From positions 124,001 through 188,000 of the forward strand of contig JAFUOV010000018.1 of the NCBI GenBank assembly GCA_017481745.1: a stretch of DNA of 64,000 nucleotides. The letters are read 5' to 3'. The notes under the pieces are model-generated. The model made no database searches. It had not been told where the DNA came from and was given only the letters and a program-made list of their open reading frames with translations. The translations under genes and the position numbers were made by a program. Positions within the stretch are counted from its first letter, which is position 1; every line of letters starts with the position of its first letter. This stretch comes from Bacteroidaceae bacterium (GTDB lineage Bacteria > Bacteroidota > Bacteroidia > Bacteroidales > Barnesiellaceae_A). Positions 41,008 to 48,743 of the stretch are shown in pieces.

Positions 41008-41035
41008 ATGTCTGTCGACGAAGGTCGACAGACAT
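41008..41035 (+). terminator. Terminator of the ribosomal array
   Basis: Perfect 12-bp stem (41008-41019 with 41024-41035), GAAG tetraloop, followed by T7. Fifty bp after the rplQ stop. The strongest canonical terminator in the window. Confidence 0.95.
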
Positions 41036-41054
41036 TTTTTTGTTCCTACGGCTA

Positions 41055-41062
41055 TATCTTTG
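41055..41062 (+). promoter_or_regulatory. -7 element of metY promoter
   Basis: TATCTTTG, 79 bp upstream of the metY ATG and just after the ribosomal terminator. A -33 TTG at the standard distance is not seen. Confidence 0.5.
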
Positions 41063-41141
41063 GATTTTCTTTGTATCTTAGCACCGTAATTGAACAAATA
41101 GAAAGCAAACACTAATATTTGCAGAAAAAAACGATAATACC

Positions 41142-42425
41142 ATGCAAAAGAAAATGAACACCGGCACAATGTGTGTACAAGCCGGTTGGACACCTAAAAA
41201 AGGAGAATCGCGTGTACTTCCCATTTTTCAGAGTACAACATTCAAGTATGATACAAGTGAGCAGATGGCTCGTCTTTTTGATTTAGAGGATAGTGGCTAT
41301 TTCTACTCACGTTTGCAAAACCCCACAGTGGATGCTGTGGGTGCAAAAATTGCCGCCCTTGAGGGTGGCGTCGGTGCCGTTATGACTTCATCAGGTCAGG
41401 CAGCAAACTTCTATGCCATTTTCAATATCTGTCAGGCAGGCGACCACTTTGTGTCGGCAAGCACCATCTATGGAGGAACATACAACCTGTTTGCCGTGAC
41501 AATGAAGAAACTTGGCATTGAAGTGACATTTGTCGACGCTGATGCATCGGAAGAGGATATACAGGCTGCTTTCCGTCCCAATACAAAAGCTCTCTTTGGT
41601 GAGACAATCTCAAACCCTAGTGTAAATGTGCTCGACCTTGAGAAATTTGTTCGCATAGCTCACAAAAATGGTGTTCCCGTAATTGTGGACAACACCTTTG
41701 CAACACCTGTTAACTGTCGTCCTATAGAGTGGGGTGTAGACATCGTGACACACTCCACAACAAAATATATGGATGGTCATGCAGTAGCAGTGGGTGGTGC
41801 TGTCATCGATAGTGGCAACTTCGATTGGGAGGCATATCACGACAAGTTTACCTGTCTCACCGAACCCGACGATTCATATCATGGCCTTGTCTACACAAAA
41901 GCATTCGGCAAGGCGGCATATATTACAAAAATGGTGTCGCAGGTGATGCGCGACCTTGGCGCAATGATGGCACCCGAAAATGCTTTCCTGTTGAATTTAG
42001 GTCTTGAGACACTGCACCTGCGCATGCCTCGCCATTGTGAGAATGCGCAGAAGGTGGCTGAATACCTTGAGGCGCATCCCAAAGTTGAATGGGTGAACTT
42101 CTGTGGACTAGCAAGCAGCAAATACAATGCTTTGGCAAACAAATATCTTCCTAATGGCGCATGTGGCGTTCTTGCTTTTGGTGTGAAAGGCAGTAAAGAG
42201 GATGCCATCCGCTTTATGGACAGTCTGAATATGATAGCCATTGTAACTCACGTAGCAGATGCTCGTTCGTGTATACTGCACCCGGCGAGCCACACCCATC
42301 GTCAACTCTCAGACGAACAGTTGCTTGAAGCGGGTGTTGCTCCCGACCTCATGCGTCTTTCAGTGGGTATTGAGGATGCTGATGATATCATTGCCGACCT
42401 CGAACAGGCGTTAGAGCAGTTCTAA
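41142..42425 (+). CDS. metY: O-acetylhomoserine sulfhydrylase
   Basis: 427-residue PLP enzyme of the Cys/Met metabolism family that makes homocysteine from O-acetylhomoserine and sulfide. Seen: PIFQSTTFKYDTSEQ, SRLQNPTVDA, SSGQAA, the Asp-containing VDNTFATPV, and the PLP lysine in THSTTKYMDGH (Lys208). The C-terminal half has LGLETLHLRMPRHCENAQKVA and LRLSVGIED-like LMRLSVGIEDADDI. Length and the AEGGVGA-like loop favour MetY over cystathionine synthases. Monocistronic; no SAM riboswitch fits in its short leader. Confidence 0.94.
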   Translation: MQKKMNTGTMCVQAGWTPKKGESRVLPIFQSTTFKYDTSEQMARLFDLEDSGYFYSRLQNPTVDAVGAKIAALEGGVGAVMTSSGQAANFYAIFNICQAGDHFVSASTIYGGTYNLFAVTMKKLGIEVTFVDADASEEDIQAAFRPNTKALFGETISNPSVNVLDLEKFVRIAHKNGVPVIVDNTFATPVNCRPIEWGVDIVTHSTTKYMDGHAVAVGGAVIDSGNFDWEAYHDKFTCLTEPDDSYHGLVYTKAFGKAAYITKMVSQVMRDLGAMMAPENAFLLNLGLETLHLRMPRHCENAQKVAEYLEAHPKVEWVNFCGLASSKYNALANKYLPNGACGVLAFGVKGSKEDAIRFMDSLNMIAIVTHVADARSCILHPASHTHRQLSDEQLLEAGVAPDLMRLSVGIEDADDIIADLEQALEQF

Positions 42426-42450
42426 GAACATAACAACTTTATTTGATATA

Positions 42451-42493
42451 AGACGATAAACGGATGTGTGTAACACACATCCGTTTATCGTCT
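42451..42493. terminator. Long hairpin between metY and the thiL operon
   Basis: A 20-bp perfect stem (42451-42470 with 42474-42493) closed by a 3-nt loop; no U tract follows on either strand (TTGTTGG on the plus side). It lies between convergent genes and presumably ends both transcripts. Confidence 0.8.
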
Positions 42494-42511
42494 TTGTTGG
42501 TAATCAGGGTT

Positions 42512-42733
42512 TTATCCGATTTCTTTAATTTTGTAATAGAAAGCAACAGCTGCAACAATGAATATCACTCCTAATGCTCCATACAGCCATCGGCTTTTTT
42601 TACGTCCAAGATGTTTCACTACAAAAGATGTATTTTCTGACTTAAAGAACCAATCCTTGTCGGTAATCGATGCCGACAGAGCTATAATTCCTGATATCAG
42701 AAAAATTGTCTGCAGTATGTGGTGCAAAATCAT
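42512..42733 (-). CDS. Immunity 17 (Imm17)-like small membrane protein
   Basis: 73 residues with two hydrophobic helices (about 4-23 and 49-67) around a basic loop containing DWFFKSENTSFVVKHLGRKKSRWLYG. The layout and the DWFF/GR-x-x-SR-x-x-YG pattern resemble the Imm17 family, whose members were predicted as toxin-immunity proteins from gene context. Here no toxin is adjacent: it is the last gene of lpxK-PNP-thiL-Imm17, 18 bp after thiL. A housekeeping membrane role is equally possible. Confidence 0.6.
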   Translation of the reverse strand: MILHHILQTIFLISGIIALSASITDKDWFFKSENTSFVVKHLGRKKSRWLYGALGVIFIVAAVAFYYKIKEIG

Positions 42734-42751
42734 CTTGCGTGGCGGTTTATT

Positions 42752-43798
42752 CTATTTGTTTGCCTTCAAAGGATTCCATCCTTGTGCCTTCAGTTCCATC
42801 TCTACACCATCGCGGGTAATAAGTGCAGAGCCAAGCTCCTCTTTCACGATGTGACCTATCAGACGTACATCCTTCATTCCTGCAACCTTTTCGTGGTCGG
42901 CAATGGGTACGGTGAACAGCAACTCATAGTCCTCACCGCCATTCAGTGCGCAAGTAATCACGTTCATGTTCAGTTCCTCTGCCATGATTGCAGTCTGGTA
43001 GTCGATAGGGATTTTATCTTCATAAACTCTACATCCCACGCCACTTTGTTTGCATATATGCATCAATTCCGAAGAGAGTCCGTCCGAGATATCCATCATC
43101 GCCGTCGGAGTAACATTAGCTTCTCGCAGACGCTCTATTATGTCGCGACGTGCCTCGGGCTTCAGCTGGCGTTCCAAAATATATTCTTTCCCGGCAAAAT
43201 CGGGCTGTACTCCATCGGTGTTCATGGTCGCAATTTTCTCACGCTCCAGAAGTTGAAGTCCCATATACGCCGCGCCAAGGTCGCCCGATACGCATATGAG
43301 GTCGGTTACTTTAGCACCGCTACGCTTTACGCTCTTGCCTTTGGAAGCGGTTCCTATGGCTGTTATGCTTATGGCAAGTCCTGTTAGCGACGAAGTGGTG
43401 TCGCCACCCACAATGTCCACATTGTGACGGCTGCATGCCAGTTTCAAACCATCGTAGAAATCCTCCATGTCCTCAATGCAAAATCTTTTGCTCAACGCAA
43501 TGGAGACGGTAATCTGCTTTGGAGTACCGTTCATCGCATATATGTCTGAAAGGTTTACCATAGCGGCCTTGTAGCCCAAATGCTTCAACGGAACGTATGT
43601 CAGGTCGAAGTGTACGCCTTCCATCAGCAGGTCGGTGGTGACAAGCACCTCCTCGCTCTCGTCAAACTTCAGTATGGCGGCATCGTCGCCCACACCCATT
43701 ACCGTCTCTTTGTTTATGGGTGCAATGTCAGCGGTGAGGTGATCGATTAATCCGAATTCACCGATGGTGGCAATCTCAGTTCTGTTTATTTCGTTCAT
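42752..43798 (-). CDS. thiL: Thiamine-monophosphate kinase
   Basis: 348 residues of the PurM/AIRS superfamily; phosphorylates thiamine monophosphate to the active cofactor. Seen: IGEFGLIDHLT, the metal-binding VGDDAAIL and VTTDLLMEGVHFDL, the KAAMVNLSDIYAMNG segment, IVGGDTTSS, SGDLGAAYMGL and MDISDGLSSELMHI. The ATG at 43798 (MNEINRTEIATIGEF) is used; an upstream in-frame start would add nine unrelated residues. Eleven bp after the phosphorylase gene. Confidence 0.95.
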   Translation of the reverse strand: MNEINRTEIATIGEFGLIDHLTADIAPINKETVMGVGDDAAILKFDESEEVLVTTDLLMEGVHFDLTYVPLKHLGYKAAMVNLSDIYAMNGTPKQITVSIALSKRFCIEDMEDFYDGLKLACSRHNVDIVGGDTTSSLTGLAISITAIGTASKGKSVKRSGAKVTDLICVSGDLGAAYMGLQLLEREKIATMNTDGVQPDFAGKEYILERQLKPEARRDIIERLREANVTPTAMMDISDGLSSELMHICKQSGVGCRVYEDKIPIDYQTAIMAEELNMNVITCALNGGEDYELLFTVPIADHEKVAGMKDVRLIGHIVKEELGSALITRDGVEMELKAQGWNPLKANK

Positions 43799-43808
43799 AA
43801 TATTGTTT

Positions 43809-44618
43809 TTAAGACCTGTTGACAAGCTCTTTGAAAATTGTTGTCATGCGTGGCTGAGCCTCATCGGCGGCTTTCTGCACCTCTTCGTGACTAACCTCTA
43901 CCACAACACCCTCAAGGCCAAGGTCGGTGATAACAGATATACCGAATACTCTGATGCCACAGTGACGTGCAACGATAACCTCGGGTACAGTTGACATTCC
44001 CACTGCGTCGCCGCCCATTCTGTGGAACATCACATACTCGGCGGGAGTCTCGAAAGTTGGTCCTTGCGTGCCCAAATATACACCCTCCATTACACGTATG
44101 CCTTTCTCTGCAGCAATCTCCTTAGCCATGGCAATGAGCTCGGGGTCGTATGCCTTGCTCATGTCGGGGAAACGGTCGCCATACTCTATGTTCTTGCCGC
44201 GAAGAGGATGCTCGGGGAACGTATTTATATGGTCCTTAATAATCATCAGGTCGCCGATGATGAAGTCGGGGTTCATGCCACCTGCTGCGTTTGAAACGAA
44301 AAGTGTCTTTATGCCAAGTTCTCTCATCACTCTCACTGGGAAAGTAACCTCTTTCATCGAGTAACCTTCGTAGTAGTGGAAGCGTCCCTGCATGGCCATA
44401 ATGTCTTTGCTGCCCAATTTGCCGAAAATGAGCTTGCCCGAGTGACCTTCAACGGTGGACAGGGGGAAGTTGGGTATGTCCTTATATTGAACTTCGTACT
44501 TTTCTGTTATTTCGTTTACCAGACTGCCCAAACCTGTGCCGAGGATTATAGCTGTTTCAGGTTGTGTCTTCATTACCGACTTAAGAAAGTCAGCGGTCTC
44601 TTTGATTTTTTCTAACAT
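43809..44618 (-). CDS. Purine nucleoside phosphorylase
   Basis: 269 residues of the trimeric PNP family; cleaves inosine/guanosine with phosphate for purine salvage. Seen: ILGTGLGSL, VEGHSGKLIFG, MQGRFHYYEGYS, VSNAAGGMNPDF, and GPTFETPAEYVMFHRMGGDAVGMSTVPEVIVAR. The ATG at 44618 gives MLEKIKETADFL; an upstream TTG at 44624 is less likely. Its start lies inside the 3' end of lpxK (29-bp overlap), which suggests coupled translation. Confidence 0.95.
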   Translation of the reverse strand: MLEKIKETADFLKSVMKTQPETAIILGTGLGSLVNEITEKYEVQYKDIPNFPLSTVEGHSGKLIFGKLGSKDIMAMQGRFHYYEGYSMKEVTFPVRVMRELGIKTLFVSNAAGGMNPDFIIGDLMIIKDHINTFPEHPLRGKNIEYGDRFPDMSKAYDPELIAMAKEIAAEKGIRVMEGVYLGTQGPTFETPAEYVMFHRMGGDAVGMSTVPEVIVARHCGIRVFGISVITDLGLEGVVVEVSHEEVQKAADEAQPRMTTIFKELVNRS

Positions 44619-45636
44619 AGTCAAGAATTATTTGGTTAAAAATTTTTTCATTCTCAATGATGCGTACTTTGATAGGTATGCAAAATGTGTTTTCCTTTAT
44701 TGTCTCAGGTAAGTCGTTGCGTCCAACAAGCCTTTCTGCATCCTTTTCAGTGGTGATTATAAACTTTTCCTCTCCTTGTAACGAGGCAAATCTCTTTTCC
44801 ACTTCTTTTAGCTCGTCAGTGCTGAAATTGTGGTGGTCGCCATACTGCATCAGTGTGACTGCTGCACCGCGACGTTCAAGCTCTTTTTTCAGTGGCTCGG
44901 GTTGTGCAATACCCGTTAACAGCAACACTTGCGTGCCATGTCCCAAAGTATATTTGCTATCAGACGTGTCGAAAAGCGCTTTCGGTTCGTCGTAACAGAT
45001 GGTAGAAAAGAAGAGCGGAGTGCCTTCTTTCATCCTTAACATTTTCTCGCATTGCAGCTTCTTCTCGCGCGAAATATCAGCCGGACATTTTGTCATCACC
45101 ACCACGTCGGCTCGTTTAATACCCTTTGCCGCTTCGCGCAGTCTGCCGAATGGCAGCACGCAATCGCGCCATACAGGTCTGTTGTAATCAATAAGAACGA
45201 TGCTGAGCCCTGGAGTTACATAACGATGCTGAAAAGCGTCGTCAAGCAACACCACATCGGGTTTCTTTTCCTCTTTTAATAAATGTTCTATGCCATCGAC
45301 CCGCTTTTCGTCCACGGCCACCGTGATGTAAGGGAATTTCTTTTTTATTTGTGCAGGTTCATCGCCAACTATCGCCACATCACCATCGTTTACAGCCGTT
45401 GCATATCCGCGGCTTTTTCTTTTGTATCCTCTGCTGAGTGTCGCTATTTCGAACTCATCCTTTAGCAACTCTATAATGTATTCAATATGAGGGGTCTTAC
45501 CCGTGCCGCCAACCGTCAGGTTGCCCACCGAAATAATCGGCAAAGTAAATGATTTGCTTTCGAGCCACCCTTTGTCAAATGCTACATTCCTGAGTGTTAC
45601 AACCCAACTATAAGGATTAATATAATCGATAAACAT
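44590..45636 (-). CDS. lpxK: Tetraacyldisaccharide 4'-kinase
   Basis: 348 residues; adds the 4'-phosphate to the lipid A precursor at the inner membrane. Seen: N-terminal hydrophobic/amphipathic segment with YINPYSWVVTLRN, the P-loop VGNLTVGGTGKTPH, ATLSRGYKRKSRGY, DEPAQIKKKFP, VVLLDDAFQHR (Walker-B-like) and LLTGIAQPE. The ATG at 45636 (MFIDYINPYSW) matches the usual start; the frame is open 23 codons further upstream. First gene of the lpxK-PNP-thiL-Imm17 operon; no promoter was recognised. Confidence 0.94.
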   Translation of the reverse strand: MFIDYINPYSWVVTLRNVAFDKGWLESKSFTLPIISVGNLTVGGTGKTPHIEYIIELLKDEFEIATLSRGYKRKSRGYATAVNDGDVAIVGDEPAQIKKKFPYITVAVDEKRVDGIEHLLKEEKKPDVVLLDDAFQHRYVTPGLSIVLIDYNRPVWRDCVLPFGRLREAAKGIKRADVVVMTKCPADISREKKLQCEKMLRMKEGTPLFFSTICYDEPKALFDTSDSKYTLGHGTQVLLLTGIAQPEPLKKELERRGAAVTLMQYGDHHNFSTDELKEVEKRFASLQGEEKFIITTEKDAERLVGRNDLPETIKENTFCIPIKVRIIENEKIFNQIILDYVRKNQRDR

Positions 45637-45799
45637 CTTTCCGAAACATTGTAAGAATACAATGCGAAGATACGCAATTTTCTTCTCAGCAACGTAATAA
45701 TTCATGCTAAAATGGCGTTTTTATCATATAAAAGATACGGATATTTAAAATGTTTCTCCTTTTTTTTGCTTAAATAGCTGTTTTATTGAAAAAAAAGGT

Positions 45800-45807
45800 T
45801 ACTTTTG
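45800..45807 (+). promoter_or_regulatory. -7 element upstream of tRNA-Ser
   Basis: TACTTTTG, 69 bp upstream of the tRNA; no TTG at the standard distance. Between it and the tRNA lies a 10-bp hairpin (45820-45829 with 45841-45850). Confidence 0.4.
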
Positions 45808-45875
45808 TGGCGAAATAGTGCGCGAGTTATAAATTTTTTGTAACTTGCGCCGAGTTTACCGCTACGCTAATTTAG

Positions 45876-45963
45876 GGAAAGGTGCTCGAGTGGCTGAAGA
45901 GGCACGCCTGGAAAGCGTGTATACGTCAAAAGCGTATCGGGGGTTCGAATCCCCCTCTTTCCG
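45876..45963 (+). tRNA. tRNA-Ser(GGA)
   Basis: 88-nt class II tRNA. Acceptor stem 45876-45882 with 45956-45962 and discriminator G at 45963; D stem CTC/GAG; anticodon stem CACGC/GCGTG (45903-45907 with 45915-45919) with loop CTGGAAA and anticodon GGA at 45910-45912; a long variable arm as expected for Ser; T stem GGGGG/CCCCC around TTCGAAT. No CCA is encoded. It reads UCC and UCU. It lies 73 bp upstream of exbB and may share a transcript with it. Confidence 0.97.
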
Positions 45964-46036
45964 CAAAGGCTGTTTTTCAGTCCCCAATATAAAAATTATA
46001 AACTAATTAAATAACAATTTCTAAAATTAACACACA

Positions 46037-46882
46037 ATGAAAAAGCTTTTTGCAATCGTTGCAATGTTGGGATTGTTCACATTTGGAACAACTCAGTCAG
46101 TCCTTGCACAGGACGCTCAGGCTACAGCAGCCGGCGAGCAGACAGAACAGGTTGATTCACTCGCTGCAGATTCAACCGCTACAGATTCAACAGCAGTTGC
46201 TGCTGAAGAAACCCCCGCTCCTGCTCCCGTAGAGGAGGCTGAACCCGAAAGTTTCCACAAAACACTTAAAACAAAGTACATCGAGGGTGACGCAGGCTTC
46301 ATGTCATTGGTTGCCATCGCTATGATCATCGGTCTTGCATTCTGCATTGAGCGTATCATCTACCTCAGCCTTGCTCAGGTTAACACAAAGAAACTCATGG
46401 AGAGCATAGCTAAAGCTCTTGAGGCAAAAGATGTAGAGAAAGCTAAAACAATCTGCCGTAACACAGCAGGTCCTGTTGCTTCTATTTGCTACCAGGGTCT
46501 TATGCGTATCGACGAGGGTATTGATGTTGTTGAGAAATCAGTAGTATCTTACGGTAGCGTTCAGGCTATGAACCTCGAGAAAGGTTGTTCATGGATTACA
46601 CTTTTCATCGCTATGGCTCCTTCACTCGGATTCTTGGGTACTGTGATTGGTATGGTTATGGCGTTCGACGACATCCAGCGTGCAGGTGACATCTCTCCGA
46701 CCGTTGTTGCCGGTGGTATGAAAGTGGCTCTTATCACAACTATCTACGGTATCATCGTAGCTCTTATCCTTCAGGTATTCTACAACTATGTCCTTGGTAA
46801 AATTGAGGCTATCACAGCTGACATGGAGGATTCTTCTATCGTACTTCTTGACTTGCTCACAAAGTACAACGCAAAGAAATAA
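46037..46882 (+). CDS. exbB: ExbB/TolQ/MotA-family proton channel protein
   Basis: 281 residues. Hydrophobic N terminus (1-24) ending at LAQ, then an acidic Ala/Thr/Pro-rich stretch (25-72), then TM (about 90-112), a cytoplasmic loop (about 115-195) and two long helices, the second beginning APSLGFLGTVIGMVMAFDDIQ and the third VVAGGMKVALITTIYGIIVALILQVFYN, the MotA/ExbB signature. With ExbD it uses proton flow to energise TonB or a related system. tonB is not in the window. Glutamine codons are all CAG. Confidence 0.93.
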   Translation: MKKLFAIVAMLGLFTFGTTQSVLAQDAQATAAGEQTEQVDSLAADSTATDSTAVAAEETPAPAPVEEAEPESFHKTLKTKYIEGDAGFMSLVAIAMIIGLAFCIERIIYLSLAQVNTKKLMESIAKALEAKDVEKAKTICRNTAGPVASICYQGLMRIDEGIDVVEKSVVSYGSVQAMNLEKGCSWITLFIAMAPSLGFLGTVIGMVMAFDDIQRAGDISPTVVAGGMKVALITTIYGIIVALILQVFYNYVLGKIEAITADMEDSSIVLLDLLTKYNAKK

Positions 46883-46913
46883 TTAAGTAATAGACCATTA
46901 CTACAGAATTATT

Positions 46914-47402
46914 ATGAATAAAATAGATAAAATATCTCACTACGTATTTCTCGCATTGATTATAGCATCGGCAGTCATCTTAGGATTGTTCTTGTTTGTT
47001 GGCTATGATAATTACGAGACAATAGGTGGTAAGTCATTGGTTGCTCCCCAATACACTGGCTTACTTCTCTATTGGATGTACGCTTTGGTGGCAGCCGGTG
47101 TTTTGTGCGTTGTTCTCTTTGTGTTGAAACAATTCATCGCAAATATGAAGAACAATCCTTCGGCTGCAGTGAAAAGTGTTCTTGGCATTGTTCTCGTGGT
47201 AGCGCTTTTTGGTGTTGCATACGCACTCGCATCCGACGCTCCCATCAGAATGGCGGACAACTCTATGTTTGATGACGCTGCTATGCTCGTTCTTTCAGAC
47301 GTTTGTATTTATGTACAGTATGTCCTTCTTGCGGTTTCTACATTATTTACAATCGCAAGTTTGGCAGGTGCATTTAAAACTTTTAATAAAGTTAAAGCCT
47401 AA
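46914..47402 (+). CDS. Four-helix membrane protein of the ExbB-ExbD cluster, unknown function
   Basis: 162 residues with four predicted transmembrane helices (about 8-30, 45-70, 83-103, 126-152) and short loops. No recognised motif. It sits between exbB and two exbD genes, spaced by 31 and 9 bp, so it is co-transcribed with them. A role as accessory or assembly partner of the proton channel is inferred from position only. Confidence 0.75.
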   Translation: MNKIDKISHYVFLALIIASAVILGLFLFVGYDNYETIGGKSLVAPQYTGLLLYWMYALVAAGVLCVVLFVLKQFIANMKNNPSAAVKSVLGIVLVVALFGVAYALASDAPIRMADNSMFDDAAMLVLSDVCIYVQYVLLAVSTLFTIASLAGAFKTFNKVKA

Positions 47403-47411
47403 TTAAAAACA

Positions 47412-48002
47412 ATGGGAAAAAGAAAAGTACCGGGATTGAATGCCTCCTCAACGGCGGATATCTCATTCATTTTGCTCATTTTCTTCCTGGTAACCACTTC
47501 AATGGATACCAATAGAGGTTTGGCGGTACGTCTTCCTAACCCTCCCGAGGAGAACCAGCAGGATCCTCCCAAGATTCGTGAAAGAAACTCTATGGTTGTA
47601 AACGTGAACATGAATAACCAAATCATGGTCACTGTAGCAAAAGACTCAAGAACAATTGAAGTTTCAGAGCTTCGTGAATTGGCAAAACAGTTCATTGCGA
47701 ATCCCGAGAACGACCCCGATCTCCCCGAGTTGGTGCCCGTAGAACTTCCTGCACCTTTCGGTGTACAGAATATTACGAAAAACCACGTAATTTCTCTTCA
47801 GACCGACCGTGCAACAAACTACGACACCTATTTCCAGGTTGAGAATGAATTATACGGCGCATACAACGACCTTCGTGACGAGTTGGCAAAGAAGACCTTT
47901 GGTCGTTCTTACAATGAGTGTAACGAAGATGAGCAGTTGGCATGTCGTCAATACTACAAGTGTGTAATTTCCGAGGCTGAGCCACGTAAATATAACCAAT
48001 AA
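47412..48002 (+). CDS. exbD: ExbD/TolR-family protein (first copy)
   Basis: 196 residues: short cytoplasmic start (MGKRKVPGLNASSTADISF), one TM helix (about 18-38) carrying the family's conserved Asp (STADISFILLIFFLVTTSM), then a periplasmic domain with two long inserted segments (about 45-75 and 140-185). Longer than a typical 140-residue ExbD. Forms, with the second copy, the rotor-type partner of ExbB. Four bp before the next gene. Confidence 0.92.
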   Translation: MGKRKVPGLNASSTADISFILLIFFLVTTSMDTNRGLAVRLPNPPEENQQDPPKIRERNSMVVNVNMNNQIMVTVAKDSRTIEVSELRELAKQFIANPENDPDLPELVPVELPAPFGVQNITKNHVISLQTDRATNYDTYFQVENELYGAYNDLRDELAKKTFGRSYNECNEDEQLACRQYYKCVISEAEPRKYNQ

Positions 48003-48006
48003 TATT

Positions 48007-48477
48007 ATGAGTAAGTTTCAAAAGAAAGGAAAGGCAGAAATGCCCGAGTTGAATACCTCTTCATTGCCTGACTTGATATTCTCTATCCTCTTCTTCTTCA
48101 TGATTGTAACATCAATGCGTGAGATGGAGTTGAAAGTAGAGTTCAAGGTGCCTAAGGGTACAGAGTTGGAGAAGTTGGAACGCAAATCTTTGGCATCTTA
48201 CATCAATATTGGTCGCCCCACAAAGGATTTGCGTGCACGATTAGGTTCGGCAAGCCGTATTCAGTTGAACGACAAACTTATTGCAGGTACAGAGGTTGGT
48301 TACATCCGCGAATTTGTGCAGGCAGAGCGTGAAAGTTTGGCTGAGCGCGACAAACCTTTCATGAAGATGTGTCTCAAAGTAGACAAGGATACTCAGATGG
48401 GTATTGTCACAGACGTGAAGATGGAGCTTCGTAAAGCTATGGCTCTCTCTATCATGTATTCGGCAGAACAGCGTTAA
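48007..48477 (+). CDS. exbD: ExbD/TolR-family protein (second copy)
   Basis: 156 residues. MSKFQKKGKAEMPELNTSSLPDLIFSIL shows the family start with the conserved Asp in the membrane helix (about 22-40), followed by a compact periplasmic domain. Paired, non-identical ExbD genes after one exbB are common in Bacteroidota. Last gene of the cluster, ending 12 bp before a very long hairpin. Confidence 0.92.
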   Translation: MSKFQKKGKAEMPELNTSSLPDLIFSILFFFMIVTSMREMELKVEFKVPKGTELEKLERKSLASYINIGRPTKDLRARLGSASRIQLNDKLIAGTEVGYIREFVQAERESLAERDKPFMKMCLKVDKDTQMGIVTDVKMELRKAMALSIMYSAEQR

Positions 48478-48489
48478 TTCAATATTAAC

Positions 48490-48545
48490 ATACCTTATAA
48501 AGCAGTCAGGCGGACATCTGTCCGCCTGACTGCTTTATAAGGTAT
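48490..48545. terminator. 27-bp perfect hairpin after the exbD cluster
   Basis: Arms 48490-48516 and 48519-48545 are perfectly complementary with only TC between, so the tip must open to form the loop. No T tract follows on either strand. It is 12 bp beyond the last exbD stop. Terminator or mRNA-stabilising end is the likely role. Confidence 0.75.
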
Positions 48546-48659
48546 AAGGCTGCCTCTCGTTTTTATGGTAGAGAGGGGTTTTATTGAAATATTTTTTTCG
48601 CTTCTCAATCGGCTTGATGTCGTTTGCAAAAAGATTGCCAGTACGCTATCTATAACAAT

Positions 48660-48692
48660 ATACCCTCGTTAGAATTGCTCAAACGAGGGTAT
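48660..48692 (-). terminator. Hairpin downstream of acyl-CoA synthetase gene
   Basis: An 11-bp stem (48660-48670 with 48682-48692) with an 11-nt loop, 52 bp past the synthetase stop on the minus strand. No clear T tract. Probable terminator facing the exbD cluster's hairpin. Confidence 0.6.
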
Positions 48693-48743
48693 CTTCTGTG
48701 TAAATTACTTGCGAGCCTGCATTTTAAGTATAATACGAGGCTG

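Noticed and set aside
41063-41141. SAM riboswitch upstream of metY
   Set aside because: The 79-nt leader is too short, and no matching stems are visible.
47412-48477. Tandem duplication of exbD as a recent event
   Set aside because: The two proteins differ in length and share only the N-terminal membrane segment pattern, so they are old paralogues.
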